A stretch of DNA of 64,000 nucleotides from Quillaja saponaria (GCA_029379385.1 CM055614.1:17031994-17095993); one strand, 5' to 3'. Counted from the stretch's first letter, positions 33,938 through 47,470 are shown. The notes: generated from the letters alone by a model not told the origin. A program made the numbers and translations.

Positions 33938-34827
33938 ATGTCTAAGTTTGGTATGGTGGAAACTGATGTACACATCAAGGCTTCCCTTGAGAAGTTCCAA
34001 GAAATTTTATGCAGTAAGACACACCATATTCCCAATGTTTCCCCAGGAAATATACAAGGTGTTGTTGTACATGTAGGTGAATGGGGCACTGTACGCTCTG
34101 TTATCTCTTGGAATTATACAGTTGGGAAGATGAGAAGCTAATTATTTTATAGATTAATTTATTGATATCATACAATACTTTGTGGTACAACAAATTATAG
34201 AATTGCTTTTAACTCAAACAAAACATTTGAAAAGAAACATCTATTAACTAGTTAACTTAACTCGCCCATTTATGTATTTGGACGAAAAAAAAAAAAAATA
34301 CATTTTTATCGAATGTGTCTGTTAGTTTAACTAGTAAAGTCAATTAGTGTTGATATTAAGTACTTATGATCGAATTCTGTCATAATCTAAGAATGGAGAA
34401 TTTATGAGATGAAAGAAAATTACACTGTGACCCATTAGCTAGGCAAAATATAAAATGAATTAATTATATGCTTTGATCTAACTTTCTTTTGATCCTGATG
34501 TTAAATTCAACCAACTAATTTAAGGTTAATCATTGTTGCTTAAAATCCTAGATGGGAAACTTGCAGTTGCTAAGGAAGTGATTGAAGCCATAGACTAAGA
34601 GAAAAATTTAATCACATTCAAAAGTTATAGAAGGAAATACCTGGATCACTACAAAAGCTTCAAAGCTACTATTCAAGTAATTGGAAAGGATGAGGATGGA
34701 GGTAGTAGTGGTTCATTGGACAATGGAATATGAGAAGCTACATGATCAAATTCTTGACCCCCATTCATTGTTGCAGATGACAATTGATGTGAGCAAAGAC
34801 ATTGATATTCATCTTACAGAGGGGTAG
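33938..34827 (+). pseudogene. MLP-like (Bet v 1 family) pseudogene, two exons
   Basis: Exon 1 (33938 to about 34121) reads MSKFGMVETDVHIKASLEKF, then EILCSKTHHIPNVSPG, then GVVVHVGEWGTVRSVISWNY. Exon 2 (34552-34827, after a CCTAG acceptor) reads DGKLAVAKEVIEAID, a stop, then LDHYKSFKATIQVIGKDEDGG, a frameshift, then VVHWTMEYEKLHDQILDPHS and IDVSKDIDIHLTEG with its natural stop. This is the major-latex-protein branch of the small ligand-binding Bet v 1 family, near its usual length of about 150 residues. The single intron is at the family's usual place. I chose ATG 33938 rather than the in-frame 33866 because MSKFG matches the family N-terminus. Lesions are a degraded splice donor after exon 1 (no GT at the expected spot), an in-frame stop after EAID, two compensating indels around the VIEG region and a later frameshift. 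Confidence 0.9.
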
Positions 34828-34874
34828 ACATAGTTGTGGGAAGGCTATGATATGTTCTATGTTTGCAAAATGCA
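34828..34874 (+). other. MLP 3' flank, left piece
   Basis: The sequence after the MLP stop runs to GCAAAATGCA and is then broken by an LTR. It appears to continue at 41329 (TTAATGTGATATTTTAAATA). Confidence 0.6.
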
Positions 34875-37076
34875 TGTCACACCCTCACAGAGGCATGACT
34901 GGTAGGAAGATTGGATAACCAAACCTCCGTAACTCTGACTTTACCGCAACTAAATACATAATTATATATAGAGCCAAGAAAACTTTACTAAATTAAATTT
35001 ACTTAATATTGAACACATAACATTTATTAAAAATTTCTGTAGAGGTTCATTACAATATGGAATATGCCAAAAAATATAACTACATTACCTTGTTTACATA
35101 CAACTAGACTACAGTATGCATAAGAGAGCTCTGCTCTAGCAGCATCATAAACAATAACAAACAACTAGACTATTATACAAAAAAAAATCAGACACCCTAT
35201 AACTCTAGTGTGGCTACAAACTTTCATCATTAACTTCAAGTATGAGATTTGGAATACACATTGCCGCCAAACACTCGGCAAGCCTAGTATCCATAATTAT
35301 CATCCCTTGAGATATTGTTACTATCAACAAAAGAGAGGTGAGTCCTACAGGTTCAGTGAATGAAAAAATGTACCCAATGGGTACTAGCATCACTCACCAC
35401 ATGCATTTAATACATAAGATAAATAATATATGTATAGATCAAATAATATAAATTCTATAGTAAATTAATTTCATACATACGTAACTATGAAAACTAAAAA
35501 TTAATCAAATCAACTTTCATGAAATACATTGCACAACCAAGAAGTCAAATATTCAAATCATGTAAAGCGCACAAAAGGCCATTAGAGTAACTCAACCCCG
35601 CACACCAATATCTTCCACTAGGCAGTTTTGAGCCCGCACACCAAACAGAACCATAAATAGAATTACTGAAATCTCCATGCCTCTTTCAAATCCACCCACC
35701 AAGGCTGAGTTACACGAGTACTTTTAAACACTTATCAAATCAGAATATCTCAAAATATTCTAGGTGCATCCAGATTCTAGTTCGGAAGTGAAAATTATTT
35801 CAGAAAGAAAAACATTTTATTGGCCCTTATTAATCACAAACAAGATCACCCATCAACATAATTCACTTAAGTCAATCATAGCAATACAATTCTTATTTAC
35901 CACTACACACACACACACATCAAAATAATCAAAACACTATTCTAGCAACCAAAGGATAATAGTTAACCACTCACTGTTTGCAGATTTTACTCGTCACTCC
36001 CTCTTGCGTTTATAAGCGTCGTTGGCTCAACCATAAGTTCTAGAGATGCAATTACATTTTTCCAATATTACTTAGTTTGAAAATTTCATAAGTTATAACC
36101 TTTTAGTTACAAAAATCTAGAGTTACTAATTTTCAAGTATTTATATACAATTAACCCTTCTTTAGACATTTTCACAATCATCTTGGAAATTTGTTTAATT
36201 TAACTTACATACTTACCAATTTCAACAAAACCAAGTTCAATTATTATATTCATGAAGTTATACTTCTTTCTTATTAAGAAACTTCTCCTAAAATTAGTCA
36301 TGAACTCACTCAAATCCTCACATAAACACATATGGGGAACTACACAATTTCTAGGATGCCAACCATTGATTTCGATGCTTATAGAATTCTCATACTTGGA
36401 AATTAAATTATAAAACTTTCTATTGTAGCTTATCAATGGGTTATGAACAATTCATATTCATCACTTTACTCCTAATTCATTTAAAAGACTCTCCAAACTT
36501 AGGTACACCAAAACAGGTTTAGTTAGGACTTGAAAATCACAATCATGACTTTTAACATCTCCAAAATATATATGATATAAAATTAAGACTTGTAAGACTC
36601 CAGAATTGTCCACTAATATGTTTGAAACAATTCTTATTTAAAGATCCTAGCTACAGTCCAGTAGCTCTAACGATAAATATACTTAGAACCAGGTTATGAA
36701 ATATTCTAAATATCATCTCAAGACCTTAAGCTACATCTTCTATTTAGAACTCTTAATTTAATTCAGTCTCGAAAACACTTGAAATACTGAATTTCTCTAA
36801 ATCATCAAATCTGCCCTGCATCCCTTCAAAAATCAGCTAACTCTCATTTCCAACACTTTACCTACAACTAACCCTCTTTTGTTCATACTCACTACTCACT
36901 TTCATTAACTTATTAACTCACAATAATAACTAACTATTCTTACTCACTATTTTTTATGCTTTTCATTCAAACTAAAATAATACTTAACCTCCCAAGAATT
37001 GAATGAACCAAGTTATGCTATAACTAGTTTCTTTGAGGCTTTCTAACAAACACCTTAAGGGCACTCATTTCCTTAC

Positions 37077-37121
<45 letters not shown>

Positions 37122-37774
37122 TGTCAACTATAAGAAACTAACATAACTTTCTCAATTCCATTTTACTCAAGTTCTAAACATTAGTTTTAGAGTTAACTTC
37201 ATTATTTAAGAGCCACCAACAACTTGGATTATGGAAGTTTAACAATAAATAATACCAAATCCACCATTAATATGGTTACCAAGCCTGTTGTCACCCTTAT
37301 AGCTAATCTTTTATTCAACACCCTTAACTAATAACTAATTCACCCCTTTAACCATAACCCTTATCATTCCTAACTTACTAATTTCATACACCTAATTCAT
37401 CAAACAACCACACAAATACTTCAACTTAGAGGATTATAAAAGAATTTAACAAGTAAAGGCAACTCATCCACCTTACCAAGCACCAAGATTTCTGCCACTT
37501 TTCCAAAGTCAGCCACAATACCATACCAAATCTACAACCCTTCCAAAAACTCCTAGCTGGGTAGCCAAGAAATGAGGAGGAATGGTGACTTGATTATTGC
37601 CAAGATGAGAGGGAGGTGGTTGCCCTTATGTTGCCGAATTGAGAGCCTTTATTGCTCCTTAGAGTTATCACAATGAACTAAGAGAATTCCCTATGTTTAA
37701 CCTTGCTGGACAGCCAACAAATAAAACTAACACAGTTGCAGAAAAAGAATACATAAGGCAAAACAGGGTTGTTT
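34875..37774 (-). mobile_element. Outer LTR in the MLP 3' flank, left piece
   Basis: It starts TGTCACACCCTCACAGAGGC 47 bases past the MLP stop. The family blocks are in order: TTGGATAACCAAACCTCCG, GAGCTCTGCTC, TGAGATATTGTTACTATCAA, GTGAGTCCTACAGGTTCAGTG, GTACCCAATGGGTACTAGCATCA, AACTCAACCCCGCAC, TTCTAGGTGCATCCAGA, TTATTGGCCCTTATTAATC. It also has TACTCGTCACTCCC and CTCTTGCGTTTATAAGCG. A second LTR interrupts it at 37774. A (TA)n(CA)n tract lies near 37081-37120. Confidence 0.85.
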
Positions 37775-40497
37775 TGTCACACCCACAAATAAAGGTAACT
37801 GGCTAGAGGAATAGATAACCATACCTCTATAATCCTAAATACTAAAGTACTGTGCACCACTGACTCTTAACCAAATAACAGTTAAGACTAAGAAAACTTT
37901 ACTGAATTAAAATAAAATCATGACCTTATTATTAAACATGAAATTTTTACTGAAAATTTGGCAGAGATTCTCCGTAAAGTGGAACATGCCCATAGTACAT
38001 AAAAATAACCTATTTACAAGTCAACAATAAACAATAGTATCAAAATACATAGAGGAGCTCTGCTCCTAACAACATATGAAATCACCATGGTTAATTCATT
38101 ATATAAAACAACAATGCCTAATACCTAAAGTGACTACAAGTGTCGTCCCTTAAGCCTTAAGTGTTCAATTCTAAGATATACCTTACCGTATCAATGTCTG
38201 CAGGTAGCAAATCCTAACGCGGTGAGCAGTGTTTTCTTGATACTAAAAAAAACAACAACAAGGGAAAGTTTAAGTCACAAAGACTCAGTGAAACAACGTA
38301 CCCTAAGGGTACTAGCATCAATCAAGGCACATATATCATTATTTAACCTTAAGTAACAATATTCATTTCTTAACTTAATAGTACACACACATAATTGTAA
38401 TTCTCATAAAGTCATGATTTACATGTTTCACAGTATATATTAATCAATTTATATATCCAAAGTCCACAATTCCAAGTAATGCAATCAAAGCATACGAGCA
38501 AGCAAAGGGTCAACTAAGTAACTCAGCCTTACATAATAGTTATCACCCCCTACCAGACATTTACGCACCTGTACAATAAATCAATCTCCTTACACAATCC
38601 ATCTCACCGAGGCTGAGCTACTCTATTCTTTTAAAACATTTATCAGAATTAGAATACCAAACTAGAATATCCTAGGTGTATTTGGATTTCAATTTTGAAA
38701 AATAATTTTTTCTCAGAAAATTTCATTTTGTTAGCCTTTATCAATCATAAACAATATCAAACAGCAAACACAATTCGAATGCTTAAATTCACATAAATCA
38801 TTTAACTTAATTATTTGGCAACCGAAGTGCACTCAAAAAGTTCAAGGACATGGTTTGACAGTCTGCCTAGTCTGCGATGGTGTTAGAATATCCTTAACAC
38901 ATTCAAGAGCTGAAAAGTATAAATTTATATGATCATGGTATAACTAATTTTATGACTCCTTATTTCTTGATATATTTATTGCATCTACTACCTTGCAATT
39001 AATTCCTCTTTAAGGTGAAGATTACTTCAATTTATTCAAGAATTGAAATTTCACTATCTAACATTAACATGGTTAAATTCCATGTTTCCAATTAACTATT
39101 TAATAAGTAAAACTTATATAAATTAATTCCTACAAGTAGTTTATATTTAATTCCTTATAAACATTTTATTAATTTCTTAGAATACATGACTAATCCTAAT
39201 TCATATACATATATTTTCCAATATAATGAACCTAATCTTTTAAGACATTAAATTACACCCATTCCACATATTGAATTCCATTAAGTTCACTATCAACTTT
39301 TCATAGAATTTTTATCTCATACATTGAATTCAATTACTAATTAGTTAGAATTTCCTAAACATACAGTGTACAAGTCTAAATTATCATAATAGAATTCCAA
39401 ATTTTCTTTTTTACTAACTACCTCTTGTTCTTATAATTACTAAACCTTCATTAAAAATTTACAACTCCTTTAAATCTCTTGTTAAAGTTCTTAACAACAC
39501 CATAATTATCATGTTTAGTTTCAATAAAGACAAAATAGGGTTTGGCTGCCCCTTAGCTAGAAAATTTCCAACACTTACACACCTTTACCCCACAGTAAAG
39601 ACAAAATAGGGTTTGGTTGCCCCTTTACTCCAAGTCACCCACACACCTATACGTTTATTACACTAACCCTATTTTACCCTCACCCACCAAAGCTTGCATG
39701 AAGCAAAGTCACAAATGAAAATACCCACATACACCTAGTTGATCATAGCCAACCAAATACCCACTCCTCTCTGTTGCAAAAGTAAGATAGCAGCAAGGAA
39801 TTTTCCTAAAACCTAAGTGAGATAATAAGACAACAAGGAGTAAAGAAGAGCACGGTAATAAAGCTGGCTGTTAATGAGGATTACTTGTCTAAAACAAAGG
39901 AAAAGAAACACCCCTTAACTCAGTTTGGCAGCCAACAAACAAGGGGTTACAACATAGAAGGTGACTATGGGAAGTACCAAAGAAATCACACCTACACATA
40001 CTAACTTTGGCAAAAACATTTGGTTGAGTTCTTAGGGTTGAAGCAAAGTATAACAGGGGAAAGAAATGGAATCAAACATGGTCAATGGGAAATAGAAAGA
40101 AGAGTAAGTCAGTTTAACCAAGGAAGAAAAGACCAACTAATAAAATACTAAATTATAATTGAATGGCCAAGTTATTTGTATAGATTTGTGGAGGATATAA
40201 ATCCTAAAATTAAATATACACATATATAATCATATTTTTTTTTCTAGTTTATATATACATATTACTTTTATTTTAATCACATACTAAAAATACACATCAC
40301 TAAAATTTATTCAAATAACTTTCATGTTCTAAGTCAACTAATAAAATGGTCTACTTTAATTCACCTATAAATATATATATATATATATCCAAATACTCTC
40401 TTATTTTAATTTGTTTCATGAAAATTTATTATTTAAGTAATCACGATAATTTATGTACGACATCCTAAAATGTATGTTAGGCTATCGAGTTATAACA
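37775..40497 (-). mobile_element. Solo LTR, about 2.7 kb, nested
   Basis: The ends are TGTCACACCC and CGAGTTATAACA. The flanks are TGTTT at 37770-37774 and TGTTT at 40498-40502, a perfect 5-bp duplication. It carries the whole block order of the family and no internal element sequence. It sits inside the LTR that starts at 34875, so it is the younger of the two. Confidence 0.93.
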
Positions 40498-40502
40498 TGT
40501 TT

Positions 40503-41323
40503 CTCTCTGTTGGGAGGAAGGCAAGAATCACCAGTTTAAACAAGGATCAACACACGAAAAAATGGGAAAAGAAAGCTAAGCAAAACAAAGCTAGACTTCT
40601 CAGCTACAAGAGCTTGGCTGCATGGCTAGAGAGTTCATCATGAAGCAAAGCAAAGCAAAAGCAAGGGAGGTATACATGCCAAGCTACTGTAAAACTAAGG
40701 TTAAAGGTGGCTATCGAAGGAGGAGCTGGCTACTACACTAGTTGGAAGGAAACCAAGCACAAAGCAAGAAGGAAAAGTGCAAGTCTCGGCTAAGAAGGAA
40801 AACTAAAACCATCTAGAACCATGGAAAAAAAAACAGAAGAAAGGAAGCAGGGAAAATTTCATGGAAAAGAAAGAGTAAAGAAAAAAATAAAAAGGAGGAA
40901 TGGAAATAAATAAACAAAAAGGAGTCAAAGTCAATTATATGAACTTGTGCTACATATTTACTTTTGATATTTTGTACTACTTGTATATATCTATGCTTAT
41001 TCAATTTAATTTTCTTTGTTTATAGCTTGGTTTAACTAATTACAACAAGTCACATACAAACATTTTATAATGTACATTAAAATATATTGGGTTACAACAG
41101 TTGGATAAAATTTAAAATTCATATTTGTTCTTATTATATGTATTTTCAATTATATCTATATAGTAAATATTCTTTTAATCTAATTCACAATATTTATTAA
41201 TTCAATTCCATTTTAAACTTATGCATTTACCACTGTTCCTTAACATATCCATCAATATTTATCTTGATACAATGATTTACATATTTTGCCTAAAACTCGA
41301 CTTTACGATATCCGGTTATGACA
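40503..41323 (-). mobile_element. Outer LTR in the MLP 3' flank, right piece
   Basis: It holds the purine-rich zone (40503-40940) and the AT-rich terminus ending CCGGTTATGACA at 41323. The flanking 5-mers of the outer LTR are ATGCA (34870-34874) and CTGCA (41324-41328), matching at four of five. A type-I-like terminus (TTTTATAATGTACATT then GGGTTACAACA) also lies inside it at about 41062-41099, about 225 bases before the true end. The minus frame 40813-41004 is simple sequence. Confidence 0.75.
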
Positions 41324-41328
41324 CTGCA

Positions 41329-41892
41329 TTAATGTGATATTTTAAATAAATGGTGGTACATACCATTAATGGCATTATAGAATGTGTATGTGTGTTTTGC
41401 TCTTATATATTGTTTATAATAAAAGATCTGGTCGGATCTTGTCTGACATTAATGTTGAAGCATCTAATTATTGTATGCTTATACTTGAAATTCAATTATT
41501 AAACATGTTCAATTAATTAAAACTAAATAATAAATTAAGAGTGATAATTAGTGTTAATTAATTAAAGACACATTATATTTGTAAAATTTACTAACATTTT
41601 ATATAATATGTACAATGAATCAAATATTAATGTATGTATATCTATTTGTGCCAATCAAATATAAATATAAGCATATATACTACCAATGCATATCTATATA
41701 TATACATGTTAATTAATGCCATTATGTAATGTGTATATGTGTGTTTTCCTCATATATATTGCTTATAATAAAATATAAGGTTGAATCTTGTCTCAAATTA
41801 ATGTTGAAATATTTAATTATTGTATGCATATACTTGAAATTCAATTATTAAACATGTTCAATTAATTAAAAAGAATTAAATAATTGATATTA
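41329..41892 (+). repeat. MLP 3' flank, right piece, with a diverged duplication
   Basis: A block of about 165-170 bases (GGCATTATAGAATGTGTATG, TGTGTGTTTTGCTC, TTTATAATAAAA, AATCTTGTCT/TCTTGTCTGACATTAATG, TTGAAATTCAATTATTAAAC, ATGTTCAATTAATTAAAA) occurs at about 41366-41530 and again at 41711-41880. The two copies are about 345 bases apart. Confidence 0.75.
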
Positions 41893-44108
41893 GAGAAATC
41901 TTGTATTTCGGGTGTCTTTAAGACTGAATTAAATTAAGAGTTTCTAAAAAGAAAATGTAGGTTAAGATTGAGATGATGTCTATAAAATATTGTAACCTAG
42001 TTTTAAGTATACTTATCGTTAGAGCTATTGAATCGTACCTAAGTCCATACAAGATTTTTAGTGAGTTTCGGTCAGTTTATGAGACTTTATCATAGGTTGT
42101 GGTTTGAATTTAGCCTAAGACCTCTAAATAAAAGTTGTTCCTAACATACTAAAGAGTAAATTTGGAGGGTGCATGTCTTAATTCTTTGTTGTGTGTATTT
42201 TGGAGGTATTAGAAGTCATGGCTATGATTTTTGGGTCTTGACTATACTTGTTTTGAAGTAATTGATATTAAAAGGTCTTAAAGGATGATGAGTAGAGTTC
42301 TGAAGATGAAATGTTCCTAACATCTTGAAATACTAGATTGGAAAGTTTCGTTATATAATTCCAAAATATGAGAATTTTATAAGCATCAGAATCATAGATT
42401 GGCAACCAGGAGTTTTATAAGAGCCCTGTTTTTAGTTCATGTGAAGAATTAAGATAAGTTAAGGCTGATTTTAAGAAAAGTTTCTAAATAAGAAAGATGG
42501 TTAACTTCTTAAAGTTAATGTTTTGACTTGGTTTTATTATATTTGGTTAAGTATGTTAGTAAAATTAAACACATATCCAAGGGGGTTGTGAAAATACCTA
42601 AAAGAAGTAAATTTTAAATAATTAACTATACTAATATACACATCCAAATAATACATAGGATACCTATCTAGAAATATATACTTGTTTATTAATAAATGTA
42701 ACAAACGAAATTGGATTTCCTTTTTCCTCGAGAAAGTTATGTTCAATTAACTAAGGTAAGGTCAAAGCTGCCAAAATCCTATATTTTGCAGAATCTGATG
42801 CAACTTCAAAGAATAAACTGTATTAATATATAAATCTAAAAATTACAATTGATATACCATTATAAATCTTTATGTGTCTAGTATTTAATAAATTTTATAA
42901 AGATGTGGAATTTTCTAGAGGAATGTATGACTGTTAGAGTGAACACTAGTCCAAACCCCAAGTTTAGACAATTTTAACAATTTTAATTCACTAGTGTTTT
43001 TAATATTTTCTAATTATTTCCTTCTACTATATGTATTGTCAAGACATCTAAAATATCTCTTCATTATCAATTTTACCATATAAAGTACAATTCATACTAC
43101 TTGATATGCAATGGCTTGATAGAAAACTTTCATAAACAAACCTATCTATTCCAAATGTTGATTTTATGAATTGAAAAAGGGAAATTAGTAATTTAATTGT
43201 GTTAATGATAAGAATACATAGCTCAAATTTTTAATGAACTCTAAGTAATGAGTTTAATTTGAATTCAACGTATGAAATAGGACAAAAAATGAGAATTTAT
43301 AGATGTATATTGATTTCTCAGTGTAGGTATATATATATATATATATAATTTTTAATGACTAGAGGATTCTAATTTCTAAATTTATAAACTAAGTAAAAAT
43401 TTGAAAATTTTTAATTGCAGCTCTGGAACGTGTTATTGGTAAATGTGAATTCAAGAAGGAATGACGAGCAAGATCCGTATTACTGTGAATGGTTAATTGC
43501 TACTTTGGTTGCTAAATTATTATTTGTAATTGTATGAGAATTAAAATAAATATGTTATATGGAAAAAGATGAGTATGTGTAGTGTTCAGTGAGTTATTTA
43601 AATTATGCTTGATGATTGAAATTGTTCATGGTTGATAAGGGCCAACAAAGTATATTTTTCCACTAAATGATTTTTATTTCCATAATTAAAATCCAGATGC
43701 ACCTAGGATATTTTGATATAAGATATTTTGATTCTAACAATTGTTTTAAAAGAATTGAGTGCTTAGCCCAAGTGGGATGGGTTGTGTATGGAGAATTAAC
43801 TTGTTGTGCATGCGCATAAATGCCCGGTGTGGGGAGATACTGTCATGCGGGGCTGAGTTACTTGTTGGCCCTTTGCTTGCTTTGGATGCTATGATTACTC
43901 TGATTAATTTGTTATCTTATGAATCATGTGAGTTATGAATTTATGACAATTACAAATGTGTACTTGTATTTTGAACTAAGACATGAACATTGGTGCATAA
44001 TATTAATTAACTATATCTGTTATATATTTGTGTTAAGAGATGGTAGTACCTTTTGGATACTTTTTCTACACACTAAGTACATAGGACTCACCCCTCTTTG
44101 TTGATTTT
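41893..44108 (+). mobile_element. Partial LTR, plus orientation (copy A)
   Basis: It starts abruptly at AGAGAAATCTTGTATTTC and runs through CGTTAGAGCTATTGAATCG, GTTGTTCCTAACATACT, ATTTTGGAGGTATTAGAAGTC, GCAGCTCTGGAACGTG, TTGATAAGGGCCAACAAAG, CACCTAGGATATTTTGAT, GCGGGGCTGAGTTACTTG and AGGACTCACCCCTCTTTGTTG. It then breaks off at 44108. Both natural ends are missing. Frames at 42537-42746 (minus) and 43919-44104 (plus) are inside it. Confidence 0.75.
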
Positions 44109-45005
44109 TTTTCCTTTCTTGTTTTTAATAACCTTGGCCGAGTTGCTCTGCACATTTTTTTGCTTCCTTTTTGGCCGAGCCCTGTTCTAGAGAATTCTCA
44201 AGTTCTTTTGCTTGGTTGAGAGCCTTCTTTCCTTCTTTCCTTGTTTCTTAGCTCACCTTATTCCCTTTTCCTTAATTTTGTGTGAGTTTTGAAAGCTTTG
44301 GAGAAACCGTGCAATAGCCTTTTGCAACTACCTACAACTGCCTTGTTTTGGATCTGTTTCTTTCCTTTGCTTTTGATTACTCAAGTCTTCCTTTCAACCA
44401 AGGTACGTAGCTTCCTTAATAACTTCCTAAATCTTGCCATTCACCTTGTCTACCTTCCAACTCATGTTTAGTCATGACAGTAACCATGGCTGAGAGCTCT
44501 AAGCTACCATAGGTGGCTGGATAGCAGAGGAAGGTCACCTTCCAATCAAAATTCCTTCTTCCAATGGCTATTTAGTGCAATTCCAACACCAATAGATCAT
44601 GGCAGCTGGTCCTGCTACCTTCAACAACAGCTGGACTTGCATTCTTCAAAGGTTAGTTGTTTTCATTTGTTAATTTCCTTGATAAGTCTTGAAATTAAGG
44701 TCTTTTAATTGCTATTTGATGAATTAAGTGTAGGAAATTAGTGAAATTGTGAATGAAAAAGGTTGTAATCAAAGGATAAATGGGTTATAAGTTAAGGGTG
44801 TTGAATAAAATACTAGTTGTAAGTGTAATTATAAGCTTGGTAACAATGTTAATGGTGGATTTGGTGTTGGTTGTTGTTAAACTTCCATAATCCAAGCTTT
44901 TGGTGGCTCTTAAATGATGAATTTAACTCTAAAGCTAATGTTTGGAGCATGAGTAAAATGGAATTGAGGAAGTTATGTTGGTTTCTTGGAGTAGGTAAGT
45001 ATATG

Positions 45006-45048
<43 letters not shown>

Positions 45049-47253
45049 ACATATTCAAGTAATAAAATAAGTTGCCCTTAATGTGTTTTATAAAATGTGT
45101 ACAAGAAACTAGTTATAATATAATGAGTAAAACTTAAAAAATTTCAATCTTTGTGGTTGGGATTAATTGAATTTGAATAAAAAGTTTAGAACAAGAGTAA
45201 AGAATTGTTGGTTAATGTTGTGATTTAGGGATTTAATGAAATTAAGTAGTGAGTATGAATAAAAAGTGGTTAGTTTGGGGTAAAGTGTTAAAAATGGGAG
45301 TTAAGTGGTTATTGAAGGGACATAAGGTCAGATTTTATGGGTTAGAGAAATCTTGTATTTTGGGTGTTTTATTGACTACATTGGCTTAGGAGTTCTAAAA
45401 AAAAAGAGGGTATAGCTTATGGTCTTTGGATGATATCTAGAAAATTTTGTAACCTAATTTGGGTATATGTATTGTTAGAGCTATTGGACTGTAGCTAGGT
45501 TTATGTTGGATTTTTAGTGAGCTTCAGTCAGTCAGGAGGCCTTTGTATGGAGTTATGGTTTGAATTAGCTTAGAACCTTTGAATAATAATTGTTCCTAAC
45601 ATATTAAAGGATAATTATGGAGCTTTTTAGGTTTTAATTTCATGTTGTGTGTATTTTGGAGGTGTTAGAAGTCATTATAATGATTTTTGGGTCCTAATTG
45701 TACTTGTTTTGATGTAACTGGTTTTGGAAGGTCTTAAAGATGAATTAGGAGTAGGGTGATGAAGTTGAATTGCTCCAAACATCTTGATAAACTATACTTA
45801 AAAGTTTCATAATTTAATTCTAAGGTATGAGAATTCTATAAGCACTAGAATCCGGTTCTAGCAATCAGAAATTGTGTGTGCCCTATTTATGTTCATGTGG
45901 GGTTTTGAGTGGGTTGAATGCTAATTTTAGGAGAAGTTTCTAAATAAGAAAGGTAGGTAACTTTATGGAGAAAATGTTTGGAGTTGTTTTTGTTGAATTT
46001 GGTTAAGTATATAAGTTGGAATTAAGTATATCTTCAAGTTGGTTATGAGAATGCTAAAAAGGGTAAATTTTAAATAAATGCATGAAACTTAGCTTCTATA
46101 GATTTTTGTAACTAGAGGACTATAACCTATGAATTGAAAAACTAAGCAATACTTGAAAATTTTAATTGCAGCTCCGGAAGATGTTGTTGAGCCAACAACG
46201 TGTGTGAACACAAGAGGAAGTGACTAGCAAGATCAGTAAACTTGTGAGTGGATGATGTATTATTTGGTTGCTAGATTAATATGTGTAATTGTTTATGTGA
46301 TTGATTTTTCTCCAAAATGATTTTTATATACGAAATAGAATTCGGGTGCACCAAGGATGTTTTGATTTGATTATTTGATTTGTGATTATGAATATTTGAA
46401 TAACTCAGCCCCGATGAGATGGATATATAGAGAGAATATATTTGATGTGTAGGCAAAAAAACAGCTTGGTTAGAGGATATATGTTATGTGGGTGCTAATT
46501 TACTCCATATGGCCCTTTGGTTGAATTACTTGATTAGTGTGTTTTAATTGATTTGATTGTATAGTGTATTACTTGAATTGTGTCTATCTAATTTTATGTT
46601 TTTCATATTTATGTACCTGTGACATTTAGCTATTTTGAAATTCATGTTATGTTGATACTATTTGACTTATGTATTATATCCATGTATAGACTGATGTTAG
46701 TACCCTTTGAACACGTTTTTCCACTCACTGAGTCAGTGAGACTCACCACTCTCTTAAATTTTATTTTTTTTAGGTAACATGATCTCCATGAGCATCAACA
46801 ACAAATATTGGGCTTACTGAGTAATTAGTAGTAAGGTATATTCGAGATCACTTACTTGAAGTCAAAATGTGAAAAGTTTGTAGTCACATTAGGGCTTTAG
46901 GTGATTGATTTTGTATTGTGTAATAGTTCAATTTGTTTGTTATTGTGGTTTAAAAATGGGGCTGAGCTCCTTTTGTATATTACTGTTGTTGGTAACTGGT
47001 TGAATGTAACCAAGTGTTCTGTATTTGTATTTTGGGCATGTTCCTGTTTATAGAGAACTTCAATCAAAAATTTTAGTAAATTGTTATATATTTCAATAAA
47101 TAAACATTTATAGTTAACTTATGTTTCTAAACTCTATTTTCATTATTTGGTTGGTCAAGAGTTGTATTTGTTACTTTGTCTTGAAGTCAAGGTTACAAAG
47201 GTTTGATTACCCATTCTTCCAGGCCAGTTTTGTCTCTAGTGTGAGGTCTGACA
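44109..47253 (+). mobile_element. Partial LTR, plus orientation (copy B)
   Basis: It starts inside the pyrimidine-rich zone (ACCTTGGCCGAGTTGCTC) and runs to the natural end, GGTCTGACA at 47253. It repeats all the blocks of copy A from about 45345 (AGAGAAATCTTGTATTTTGGG), then continues through CACTCACTGAGTC, the GGGGCTGAGCTCC block and the ATTACCCATTCTTCCAGGCC terminus. It lacks the TGTTATAAC start. Frames at 44289-45062 and 46271-46456 are inside it, several in a (TA)n tract. Confidence 0.8.
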
Positions 47254-47470
47254 TTCACTATATTCTATATAATAAATTATTCATATTATATACTAATTAA
47301 TGATATATCAAGTGAGTTAATCTCATAAGCTTACTTGTCAAGTTTTATAAAATTTGAGCTCAATTTATTTATTAAATAAAGATTAAAATAAAACTCCATC
47401 TTGACTCTTTTTTAAACGAGTCAATCTTAAGATTTACATATTTTGTAGCTTATTCAGTAAATAAACTTGT
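47254..47470. other. Short unrecognised AT-rich segment
   Basis: Nothing was recognised. Confidence 0.4.
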
